From Thermoflexia bacterium (lineage in GTDB: Bacteria; Chloroflexota; Anaerolineae; B4-G1; SLSP01), in assembly GCA_030605705.1 (NCBI GenBank), contig JAUWHU010000278.1, positions 1 through 9,591 on the forward strand: 9,591 nucleotides of DNA. The letters run 5' to 3'. Positions 1 through 9,100 of this stretch are shown in pieces. The stretch's first letter is position 1; every line of letters starts with the position of its first letter. Below the pieces are notes generated by a model. That model was not told the DNA's origin. It searched no databases and worked only from the letters and a program-made list of their open reading frames with translations. Position numbers and translations under genes: made by a program.

Positions 1-1085
1 CGCTGGTCTATCGGGACAATCTCTTCTTTGACCAGCCCTTCATTGACGATTTTATCAGCCGGGCACAACACTCCGGCAAGGCTTGCCAGGTGGCCTTTGA
101 GCTCGACGACCCGGCCATCGTCCAACATTCCCTGTCCCTCCAGCGGGGCATCCGCCGTCGTGGCAACTACTATGTGGCCGATCTGTGGTACTATCCTTAC
201 GGTGTAGACCCCGTCGTGCGCCCGTTGGTGGTGCACACGGATCCTTGTGAGGCAGGCTACTATCACGTTCCCACACACATGTCCAACGTTTACGGCGATT
301 TGACTTACCAGCTGGCCACCAAGGCATTCCTCTCCATAGAGCACTGGATGCACCTGCTCCACGCCAACGTCACTTTTGGCATTTTCGCCATCGGAGCGCG
401 GTTTGAACGATCGCTCGAACACGACATCGGCATGAACCTGAAGATGCTCTGGCAGGGGATGTTGGAGCGCAAGCAGGTGCTGACCTCCTCCGAGATGGTC
501 AAGGTGGGGAAGAACTGCGTCATTGATCCCACGGCCGTGATTCAAGGCCCGACTTTTATCGGTGACAACGTGACCATCGGAGCGGGAACGGTGATAGGAA
601 ACTGCATCATTGGGAATAATGCGAACATCTCCCAGGGATGCCAGTTGATGCTCAGTGTGGTGGGAGATGGTACTTTTTTGCCGTTTCACGCCGCGCTCTT
701 TGAGACGGTGCTGATGGAAGACTGCATGGTGGCACAGAATACCTGTCTCCAGATGTGCGTGGTGGGGCGGGGAAGTTTCATCGGCGCGGCAAATACCTTC
801 ACCGATTTTAACTTGGTGCCCGGTAAAAACATCCGCGCTCATTTCGCCGGACGATTGGAGGATACCGGGATGCCGGTGCTGGGAGGGGCAGTGGGGCACA
901 ATGTCCGCATCGGATCGGGCATGATCATCTTTCCCGCCCGGATGATTGAGTCCGATGTGGTGCTGGTAGCCTCGCCGGAGCGGCGGATAATTACCAGGAA
1001 CGTCTACTACGAAGATAGCGATCATCTCAAGTGGCCCAACGGGGAAAAACTCCATCCGCGACTTTATCCCAGGAACTCACATTAA
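1..1085 (+). CDS. Nucleotidyltransferase-like protein with C-terminal left-handed beta-helix (hexapeptide repeats), 5' end missing
   Basis: The reading frame is open from base 3 to the TAA at 1083-1085, so the gene is cut by the window edge; the GTG at 90 is internal, because family-like sequence (VYRDNLFFDQPF) already precedes it. The first ~500 bases resemble the N-terminal part of sugar-nucleotidyltransferase-like proteins. From about base 505 the protein turns into hexapeptide repeats, seen as recurring I/V-G-x-x units (IGDN, IGAG, IGNC, IGNN, later VGHN, IGSG), which fold as a left-handed beta-helix as in GlmU or LpxA. Such proteins usually move sugar-nucleotide, acetyl or acyl groups in the cytoplasm. 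I see no diagnostic catalytic residue that fixes the substrate. Cysteines are unusually frequent in the helix between bases 601 and 765. The stop lies 14 bases before the AAR-like gene, suggesting one operon. The architecture is clear; the exact reaction is unknown. Confidence 0.82.
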   Translation, partial: LVYRDNLFFDQPFIDDFISRAQHSGKACQVAFELDDPAIVQHSLSLQRGIRRRGNYYVADLWYYPYGVDPVVRPLVVHTDPCEAGYYHVPTHMSNVYGDLTYQLATKAFLSIEHWMHLLHANVTFGIFAIGARFERSLEHDIGMNLKMLWQGMLERKQVLTSSEMVKVGKNCVIDPTAVIQGPTFIGDNVTIGAGTVIGNCIIGNNANISQGCQLMLSVVGDGTFLPFHAALFETVLMEDCMVAQNTCLQMCVVGRGSFIGAANTFTDFNLVPGKNIRAHFAGRLEDTGMPVLGGAVGHNVRIGSGMIIFPARMIESDVVLVASPERRIITRNVYYEDSDHLKWPNGEKLHPRLYPRNSH

Positions 1086-1099
1086 AATAATCTGGCTAT

Positions 1100-2173
1100 A
1101 TGGATTCATTCGCGTTCATCATTCATCCCCTTGACCCTAAGCGTGACGTGACCCGGAAATACCCGCTGTTGGGCAAGGTGCTGCCTGAGCCGGCGATCCA
1201 CTTCTTCTCGCGTTTCTGGCCGCCGCTGCGACTCTCGCACATCACCGGCGCGCGCTCCGAGGCGACGGGAAAGGAGATCGAGGGGTGGCTGATCGCCGTA
1301 CCTTACACGGTACAGCGGATGCTCGCGCTTCCGCCACGGGAGGTTTACCGGAAGATCGTGGCGGCGGGTCATCTGGCGGAGCAGCTGGGCGCTAAGATTT
1401 TGGGTCTGGGCGCTTACACCTCTATCGTGGGCGATGGGGGAGTGACGATTGCGCGGGAGCTGGCTATCCCCGTCACCTCTGGCGATAGCTACACGGCAGC
1501 GGTGGCCGTCCGCGCGACGCGGGAAGCTGCCCGCTTGATGGATATTGAGCTCGCGCAAGCGACGGTGGCTGTCGTGGGAGCCACCGGGGCGATTGGTGGA
1601 GTCGTGGCGCAGCAGCTGGCGCTCACTGCCGGGCGGATGCTGCTTATCGGGCGGCGCCGCGCGCGTTTGGAGGCGGCGGGGCGGCAAGTCCGGGCCGTGG
1701 CGGGCGGCGATGTACTGCTCTCCACCGAGGTGGGTGACATCCGTGAGGCAGAGGTAGTGATCACCGTCACGAGCGCCGGGGGAAATCTGGTGCGCCCGGA
1801 ATATCTGCGGTGCGGCGCGGTAGTCTGTGACGTTTCGCGGCCCCGCGATGTCTCCCGGCAGGTCGCTCAGGCGCGTGACGATGTCTTGATCTTCGATGGC
1901 GGCCTGGTCCGGGTGCCGGGCGTGGTGGATTTTGGCTTTGATTACGGCCCACCACCGGAGCTGACCTTCGGGTGTGTGGCTGAAACGATGGCGCTGACTT
2001 TTGAGGGGTACTTTGAGGATTTTTCGCTGGGCAAGAACCTGCAACTGGCGCAAGTGGAGATGATAGATGCCTGGGCGACTAAGCATGGCTTCCGACTGGC
2101 CGCGTTGCGCAGCTTCGAGCACGAATTGGACGAGCAGGTGATTCAACAGCTCAAAACCCGGGCGTATGGATAA
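1100..2173 (+). CDS. Long-chain acyl-ACP reductase-like protein (cyanobacterial AAR family)
   Basis: The 357-residue protein matches cyanobacterial fatty acyl-ACP reductase (about 340 residues) along its length, from memory of that family. AAR reduces acyl-ACP to fatty aldehyde with NADPH through an acyl-cysteine intermediate. Visible landmarks in order are an ATGKEIEGWLI segment (AAR has ATGK-x-I-x-G), LGAYTSI at residues 103-109, TSGDSYTAA at 126-134, the dinucleotide-binding loop GATGAIG at 160-166 inside ATVAVVGATG, and FGCVAET with Cys292 where AAR has FACFAEA and catalytic Cys294. It ends with FEGYFEDFSLGKN and KHGF, again as in AAR. An in-frame TAA at 1088 fixes ATG 1100 as the start; no Shine-Dalgarno is visible, so translation may depend on coupling to the gene 14 bases upstream. 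No aldehyde-deformylating oxygenase is in the window, so the aldehyde's fate is open. Automatic annotation might call it a shikimate dehydrogenase-like Rossmann protein; the cysteine context favours AAR. Confidence 0.82.
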   Translation: MDSFAFIIHPLDPKRDVTRKYPLLGKVLPEPAIHFFSRFWPPLRLSHITGARSEATGKEIEGWLIAVPYTVQRMLALPPREVYRKIVAAGHLAEQLGAKILGLGAYTSIVGDGGVTIARELAIPVTSGDSYTAAVAVRATREAARLMDIELAQATVAVVGATGAIGGVVAQQLALTAGRMLLIGRRRARLEAAGRQVRAVAGGDVLLSTEVGDIREAEVVITVTSAGGNLVRPEYLRCGAVVCDVSRPRDVSRQVAQARDDVLIFDGGLVRVPGVVDFGFDYGPPPELTFGCVAETMALTFEGYFEDFSLGKNLQLAQVEMIDAWATKHGFRLAALRSFEHELDEQVIQQLKTRAYG

Positions 2174-2204
2174 AGATTCGACGGAGACAGGGCATTCCGT
2201 TGGC

Positions 2205-2210
2205 AGGAGG
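2205..2210 (+). promoter_or_regulatory. Ribosome binding site of the receiver-GGDEF gene
   Basis: A perfect AGGAGG lies six bases before ATG 2217. It is the only strong Shine-Dalgarno in the window and supports both this start and independent translation of the regulator from the upstream metabolic genes. Confidence 0.85.
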
Positions 2211-2216
2211 TAAACA

Positions 2217-3110
2217 ATGAGTGAAGGGCGCATCTTAGTCGTAGAGGACGATTTCGATATTTCCAATATGTTGTTGCTGTACTTCAAGTCACTGGGCTAT
2301 GAAGTGTACCACGCCCCACGGGGCGGGGACGCTTTGGAGATGACCCGGCAGAAGCTGCCCAACGTCATTGTCCTGGACATCATGTTGCCCGATATTGACG
2401 GCTACGAAGTTTGCCGGCAGTTGCGAACCAACCTTCGCACCAGCCACATCCCTATCCTTTTCTTGACGCAGAAAGACGAGCGCAGTGACAAAATCCACGG
2501 GTTGGAGCTGGGGGCGGATGATTATATCACCAAGCCCTTTGATGTGGAGGAGCTGCGGTTACGGGTACGCAACACCATCAAGCGGGCCGAAATAGAGAGC
2601 CTGACCAGCCCTACCACCGGCCTTCCCAGTGGTCGCCTCATCGAGCAGCAGCTGCGTCAGCTGTTGCACTGCAAGGATTGGGGGCTGCTCTACATGGGCA
2701 TCCGGGGACTGGATTCCTTTAACGATGTTTATGGCTTCGTGGCCGGTGAGGAGGTCTTGCGTTTCACCGGCATGCTCATGAACGAGGTGATTGAGGAACT
2801 GGGAACCGCCGAGGATTTCATTGGGCACATTGGCGGCGATGACTTTATCATCATCACGCAGCGAGGACTGGTCGAGCTGCTCAAGACAGAGCTGGACAAG
2901 CGCTTCAATGAAAATGTGGGAACACATTACGACTTTATGACCCGTATGCAAGGATACCTGATCACCAAAGACGACGCTGGCAACGAGACCCAAGTTCCCT
3001 TGATGACCCTCAATATCGGGGTATTGACCGAGGACGAGGGGCCTTTCACCGACATTCGGGAGGTCACCGAATCTGCGGCCGATGCGCGGCGGCGTGCCCG
3101 GAAGGCATAA
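2217..3110 (+). CDS. Response regulator: receiver domain plus degenerate GGDEF-like domain
   Basis: Residues 5-122 form a complete receiver domain: acidic pair D11/D12 within VVEDD, phosphoacceptor D54 in VLDIMLPDIDG, T84, and K106 in the TKPF motif. It should be phosphorylated by a histidine kinase, most simply the giant kinase 30 bases downstream. Residues ~130-297 resemble a GGDEF (diguanylate cyclase) domain, with a TGLP start, FNDVYGFVAGEEVL at 168-181 and GGDDF at 206-210. Aligned by eye to PleD, the guanine-binding Asn is kept (N169), the metal-binding Asp (PleD D327) is Gly161, the second base-contacting Asp (D344) is Glu178, and the signature is GGDDF instead of GGDEF or GGEEF. I infer it makes no cyclic di-GMP and may act by binding nucleotide or partner proteins. 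No EAL domain or DNA-binding output is present. Length (297 residues) fits a receiver-GGDEF protein. Start chosen from the strong ribosome binding site. Confidence 0.88.
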   Translation: MSEGRILVVEDDFDISNMLLLYFKSLGYEVYHAPRGGDALEMTRQKLPNVIVLDIMLPDIDGYEVCRQLRTNLRTSHIPILFLTQKDERSDKIHGLELGADDYITKPFDVEELRLRVRNTIKRAEIESLTSPTTGLPSGRLIEQQLRQLLHCKDWGLLYMGIRGLDSFNDVYGFVAGEEVLRFTGMLMNEVIEELGTAEDFIGHIGGDDFIIITQRGLVELLKTELDKRFNENVGTHYDFMTRMQGYLITKDDAGNETQVPLMTLNIGVLTEDEGPFTDIREVTESAADARRRARKA

Positions 3111-3121
3111 ACTACACGCGG

Positions 3122-3139
3122 AGAGTGTTGAAATACTCT
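3122..3139 (+). repeat. Short inverted repeat just before the giant kinase start
   Basis: AGAGT (3122-3126) and ACTCT (3135-3139) are perfect complements separated by eight bases, ending two bases before ATG 3141. The only purine-rich ribosome-binding candidate, GGAGAG at 3120-3125, lies partly in the left arm and is rather far (15 bases) from the ATG. A weak hairpin would bring it closer or hide it; with five base pairs this may be chance. Confidence 0.3.
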
Positions 3140-3140
3140 G

Positions 3141-6100
3141 ATGAAGGTTAATCTCACATCCTGGCGCACCGAGGGAGCACTGACCCTCGGGAGTGGAGCA
3201 GTGGCCCTGGCGATGTTGTACCTGGGCTGGGGCGGTCCCTTGGGACTGTGCCTGCTCCTGCTTCCCGTCCTGCTGGCGGCCTGGCGCTGGGGCTGGCGGG
3301 GAGGCGTGGCGTCAGCCCTGACCCTCCTCGCGGCAGCGCTACCGGCGCTCGCTTTGAGTGGTGACGCGCACCAGGCACAGCTGTGGACCAGCATCAATCT
3401 GGCCGTGCTGCTCTTGGCCGCCGGGGCGGCTATGGGAAGTTGGATGGAGGGACGGCGAGAACGCGCGCGGCGCACCGCTGAGATGGAAGCTCTGGGGGAG
3501 CGGTTAGCAGCTGCCGGAGATACGTGGACTGTGTGGCGCGAGTCCCTGGAGGAGCTGGTGCGCATCTGTCACGCCGATGGCGGCGCTTGGATCTGGGAGC
3601 AACCAACAGACGAGTTCTGGGCCACGGGGAAGCCTGTGCTGGAGGCAGCCGCGTGGCGGCGTTTGGTCGGGGCTGCTGCATTGCACAGCTCTCCCCTGCG
3701 CCGCGACCCGTTGTTGCAAACCCTCCAACTGCGCGACGCCATCCGGCTGCCGGTCACCGTGGAATCCTGGGTGGGACAGCTGGCCCTGGTGCGCCGCCGG
3801 GCACGTTTCTCAACGGGAGAGAAGGAGCTGGCCCGCTCGTTACTGACGTTGGTACAGCAAGCGGCACTGGGGCAGGCCCGTTACGCGCGGGCCGATAAAG
3901 TGCTGGTGCGCCAGCTGCGGGAGTTGGAGATGCTGCAGCGTCTCGACCGGCTGGTGAACGAGAGTCTCGACCTGGACGAGACTTTGCAGGCTGTGTTGGA
4001 GGCGTTGGCCGAGCTGGTTCCCTACGATGTCGCCGAAATTACTTATTGGGACGAGGAACAGGAACTTCTGGTCAGAGGCGCGCTCTTGGGAAACGCACGA
4101 GCCAGGGCGATGTTGGAGCAGATTGAGGGGAAGTACCGTCTTGAGGAGGGGTTGAGTGGCTGGTTAGCCCAGCACCGCCAGCCCTTGTTGGTGCCCGACC
4201 TGCGCGAGTCAGCGGAGATACGCCCGAAAGTAGCGACCGACATACAGCTGCGCTCGTATCTGGGGTTGCCCTTGCTCACCCGTGGTGAGCTGGTCGGTAC
4301 GTTGGAGGTCTCCGCCTTTGAGCCGGGGCATTTCTCTGCTCACGACCTGGAATTGCTCCAGGGTTTGGGGGCGCAGGCGGCTCTGGCCATTGAGAAAGCG
4401 CGTCTGTATAGCACGATGCAGCAGCGCGTGCAGATGTTAGAGCAGTTGGGAGACATTGCGCGGGCAACCGGACGCGCCGGTGATTTGTCCACGCTCTTTT
4501 CAGAAATCGTGACGCGGGTGTCCGATATCTTGGACGTGGAGGTCGTGGGGGTCCTGCTCTACGATTCTGAGCACCGGTTATTGGTGGCACGGGCGCCCTT
4601 CTTGGGTGTGCCTGACCTCTGGCTGCAAAACTACGTCATCTCATTTGCTGAAGACAGCTCGCACACCGAGGCCCTCCGGCAGGCGCCCTATTGGCTCATT
4701 GAGGATGCGCAGAGCGATCCCCACATTGAGGCGCTGGGACTGCTCCCCCTCGCGCTGGCGATAGGTATTCGGCAGACGTTGTTCGTGCCTCTCCAGGCTG
4801 GCGGGGAGCGTATCGGCCTGGTGCAGGTAGCCAATCCCAGGAGCGGGCGGCGTTTCGCAGAGGCCGACGTGCAGCTGTTGCGGATGCTCACCTCCCAACT
4901 GTCCGGGATGGTACGAATTTCTCAGCTCCTGGAGCGGATGGAGATAAGGACGCAGCAGATGACCTCGCTGGTCTCCGTGGCTTCCGCCATCGGCTCCTCC
5001 CTGGACCTGGATGCCGTCCTCGCGGAGATTGTGCGGGCAGTCGCCCAGGTGTTGAAGTGCGAGCGCACGGCGATCTTTGTGCTGGATGCCCTGCACAACA
5101 CTCTGAATCTGGCCGCCGCCGTCGGCGTCTCCGAAAAATATCGGGAGCTCTTCCAGGCCGCCCCGGTGGAATTGGGAGGACACACACACGCGGTAGCCGC
5201 CAATGAGATCGTGGTCGTTGAGGACATGCTTTCGCAGACCAGATTTAAGACGTCGCCGCTGACCAGCGAGGAAGGCTTACGGGCCTTCGTGGATTTACCG
5301 CTGTGCCGGGATGAAAAGCCGCTGGGGATGCTCACTGTCCAATTTCTGGAAGCCCATCGCTTTACCGAAGACGAGCTGAATCTCCTGACCGTCCTGGCAG
5401 AACAGGCCGCCGTCGCTATTGAGAACGCGCGCCTCTATGGCAAAACCGATGAGGAATTACGTCACCGTGTCAGGTCGTTGGAATCTCTGCAACAGGTGAC
5501 GCGGGAGATCCTCAGCACGCTGGATTTGGATCACATCCTGCAGCTGGTGCTGCAGGAGGCCCTCCGCTTCGGAGAGGCCACCGCGGGAAGCGTTCTGCTT
5601 TGGGATGGTGTGTCATTGAAGATGCAGGCCGCTCAAGGCTACGACGAAGCGGCCTTGGCCCGGTTGCGGGAGCATTTGACCCATGCTGAGAACCTCGACT
5701 TGCTCGAGTCGCTGACCCAGCAGCCGGACCCCCTCTATTTCCCCGATCTGTTGGAGCAGCCAGAGGCGGCGTTGACTTTCTTGGAAGCGCGTTCCTTATT
5801 GCTCGCTCCTATCTTCTACGAGGGAGAGCTGGCGGCGGTGCTCCTGCTGCAAAGCGTGGAACCACAGGCTTTCCCGCCGGCGGCGCGGGAGTTCGCCGCT
5901 GGCCTGGCGATGCAAACGGCGATCGCGGTGGGAAACGCCAGGAGTTACGAGGAGCAGCTGGCGCGGGGCGAACTGATGTACCAGCGCTTCGAGCAGATAC
6001 GGTTGCTGTTGGAAGTCACCCGCACGATGCGTTCAGATCGGCCCCTGGAGGATACGCTGCTGGACATGGCTTACGCCACGCAGGAAGCCATCGGTTACAA

Positions 6101-9100
6101 GACCGTCCTGATCAGCGTGCTGGAGGGCCAGCTGACCCGGCGAGTGGCCGGCGCCGGAATCCCTCTGATAGACCTGGAGGAGATGAAGAAGGAGCGCACA
6201 CCGTGGACACTGATCTCCTCACTCCTGCAAGAGCGTTTCCGTATTGGTCAATGTTATTATATCCCGGCTGAACATCAGGATCTCTGGCGCGGTGAGCTGA
6301 CCGTCTTTGAGCCTGAAAAAGGAGGGGCCGAGCGCGTGCCGGGGATGTGGCATCCTCATGACATCCTCCTGGCCCCCTTATACAACCCGCGCGGCGAGGT
6401 GTTGGGATATATGTCGGTGGATGCCCCTCACGATGGCCGGGCGCCCACCCGCGCTTCGTTAGAAGTCCTGGAACTCTTTGCGGCGCAGATCGCGCTGGCG
6501 GTGGAGAATCATCGTCTGGTGGAAAGCCTGCAACTGCAGTTGAACACGGTCTCGTTGTTCAACGAATTGAACCGCTCCATCACCGCTAAATTAGACCTCC
6601 CCCTGGTGCTGAACACGGTGGTGCAGTCCGTCACCAACTTGCTGAACTACGACTACGCCACGATTTTCCTACAGGAGCGGGAGAGCAAGCAATTCACCCC
6701 ACGTGCTTCTTCCGGCTACGATCTGGAGCTGGCGCAGAGCCTCTCCTCTGCGTCGGATGAGGGATTGATCGGGGCCGTGGTGCAGACGGGAATGCCGTTG
6801 GTGCTCGATGATCTGCAGGCGGACCCGCGTTACAAGCCGGTGGATGTCCCGCTGGGGTCATCCCTGATGGTGCCGTTGATGGCGGAAGGGCGCACGGTCG
6901 GCGTCTTGACCGCGGATCGCAAGGCGCGCGGAGATTTCTCCCCTACTGAGGTCGCTACGTTGATGGCCTTAGCCGACCAGGTCTCGGTGGCTGTGGAGAA
7001 TGCCCGGCTCTTCGAGGAGGTCAGAGATCTTTCTGAGTACCTGGAGCAGCGCGTTGAGGAACGTACCGCGGAATTGGGCGAGGCACTGGGCAGTCTGCGT
7101 ATAGAGCGGGATCGCGCCGGCTTGCTGTATCGCATCGCCTCGGAGCTGGTCGCCAGTTTGGATATTGATCGGGTGTTGCACCAGGCGCTTGCCATCTTGA
7201 GCGACGCGGTGCATGCGACGCGTGGCTCCATCCTGTTGTTGGATAGCAACACGGGCCATCTGTATTACCGGGCGGCCATCGGCAGCTCCAGAGATGCCCT
7301 GCCGCCGGGTGGGATACGCTCCACCCTGAACCGCGACACTGGCCTGATCGGCTGGGTACTGAAAAAACGGCAGTCGGCCAACATTCCCGACGTGCGGCAG
7401 GACGAGCGCTGGTTGCTCCGCGAAGAAGATACCACACGCGCGCTCCTGGCCGTGCCGATTTTGGCGGCCAGCGGTGAGTCGTTGGGGGCGATTTTCCTCC
7501 ACGCGGATGCGGAGAGCGCTTTTGATGAGAACGACCAGCGGCTGGTAGAAGCGGCTGCTGTGCAGGTGGGGAACGCGCTCAACAACGCGGAACTTTACCG
7601 GCTCATCCGCGAACAGACAGAACGGCTGGGGACGATGCTCCGCACTCAACAGGTTGAAGCGGTGAAAAACCAGGCCATTCTGGAAGGAATTGCTGACGGC
7701 GTCATGGTGGCGGACGCCGAAGGGCAGGTAATCCTCTTCAACGCCGCCGCCGAGCAGATACTCTCCGTGACTCGCGAGCAGGCAATCGGACGTCACCTGG
7801 ACGAGATGTTGGGGTTGTATGGACTGCAGGCGCGGGACTGGCTGCAGCAGGTACGGCAGTGGCAGAAAACCCCAGAATCTTACGCCAGCGGCAAGTTCCT
7901 GGCGGAGAGACTGAATCTGGAGCAGCGGGTGGTCAGCGTGCATCTCTCGCCGGTGGTCTCTCAGGCCCACGAATTTTTGGGGATAGTTTCCGTCTTCCGC
8001 GATGTCACCGCCGAGGTAGAAGCAGAGCGCGCGAAGAGCGACTTCGTCTCCACCGTTTCCCATGAGCTGCGCACTCCCATGACGGCGGTCAAAGGGTACG
8101 TGGATCTCCTGTTGATGGGGACGACGGGGCAGCTGAACGAGATGCAGATCCACTTCTTGAATGTCGTCAAGGCGAATTCCGACCGTCTTACCTCGTTGGT
8201 GAATGATCTGTTGGATATTTCTCGCATTGAGACGGGCAAGATCGTGCTGGACTTGCAGCCGGTGGATATGAAAGATATCATCGAGCAGGTGGTGCTGACG
8301 ATGATCCCCAAAGCCGAGGAGAAAGGATTGCACATTGATTACGTGCTTCCCCCGGGCCTGCCCCAGGCTTACGGCGACCCGGCCCGGCTCACGCAAATTC
8401 TCACCAACCTGGTGGGCAATGCCTACAAATACACGCCGGCCGGCGGCGAGGTCTCAATCCATGCCTACGTCGTCAATGGGGTGTTCCATGTGGCTGTGGC
8501 CGACACCGGCATCGGGGTTTCCCCGGAGGATCAGAGAAAGATCTTCGAGCGCTTCTACCGTGTAGATGACCCGTTGGTGCAGGACGTGGCCGGGACGGGG
8601 CTGGGGCTGGCGATCACCCTCTCGCTCATCCATGAGCTGGGTGGCAATATCTTGGCGGAGAGCGAGCTGGGTGAAGGCAGCATTTTCACCTTCACCATCC
8701 CGCTGGCCGAGGGTGAATCCACGGAGCCTGTGGGCCGGCCACCGGAAGGCTTCGCCCTCGTATCGCCGCCGACGGTACTGATTGTGGAGGATGACCAGGA
8801 GATCGCGGACCTGCTCCGCATCACACTGGAAAAGGAAGGTTGCCGGGTTTTGCTTGCCAAATCCGGCGAGGAAGCCCTGCACATGGCGCGCGAACAGCAC
8901 CCAGACCTGATCTCCCTGGACATCCGCCTGCCCGATCTGGACGGGTTTGATGTGCTGCAGCTGCTAAAACGCGGCTCCCAAACCGCCGATATTCCCGTGA
9001 TGCTCATCTCGGTGGTACCTGACCTGGAACGCGGCTTGCAGATGGGGGCGGAGGCTTGTCTTCCCAAGCCGCTGGACATGGAACATTTGCTGGAGGTAGT

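Noticed and set aside
90..92. GTG as the start of the first gene.
   Set aside because: The frame is open to the window edge and the upstream residues already look like part of the same protein family, so the true start is outside.
1083..1099. A+T-rich TAAAATAAT as a possible -10 promoter element before the AAR-like gene.
   Set aside because: No matching -35 element is visible at proper spacing and the position would leave almost no leader; stop codon plus short spacer explains it.
1106..2287. A 393-codon open frame on the minus strand, antisense to the AAR-like gene.
   Set aside because: Its translation has no recognisable motif and is rich in Arg, His and Pro, while the plus strand encodes a clear protein family. 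It is a by-product of G+C-rich codon use.
6531..6542. A 12-base palindrome CAACTGCAGTTG as a possible operator.
   Set aside because: It lies within coding sequence for a Leu-Gln helix in the linker between GAF5 and GAF6 and has no regulatory context.
6969..8396. A 475-codon open frame on the minus strand across GAF7, PAS and HisKA.
   Set aside because: The plus strand is unambiguous kinase sequence; the antisense translation shows no domain and is a codon-bias shadow.
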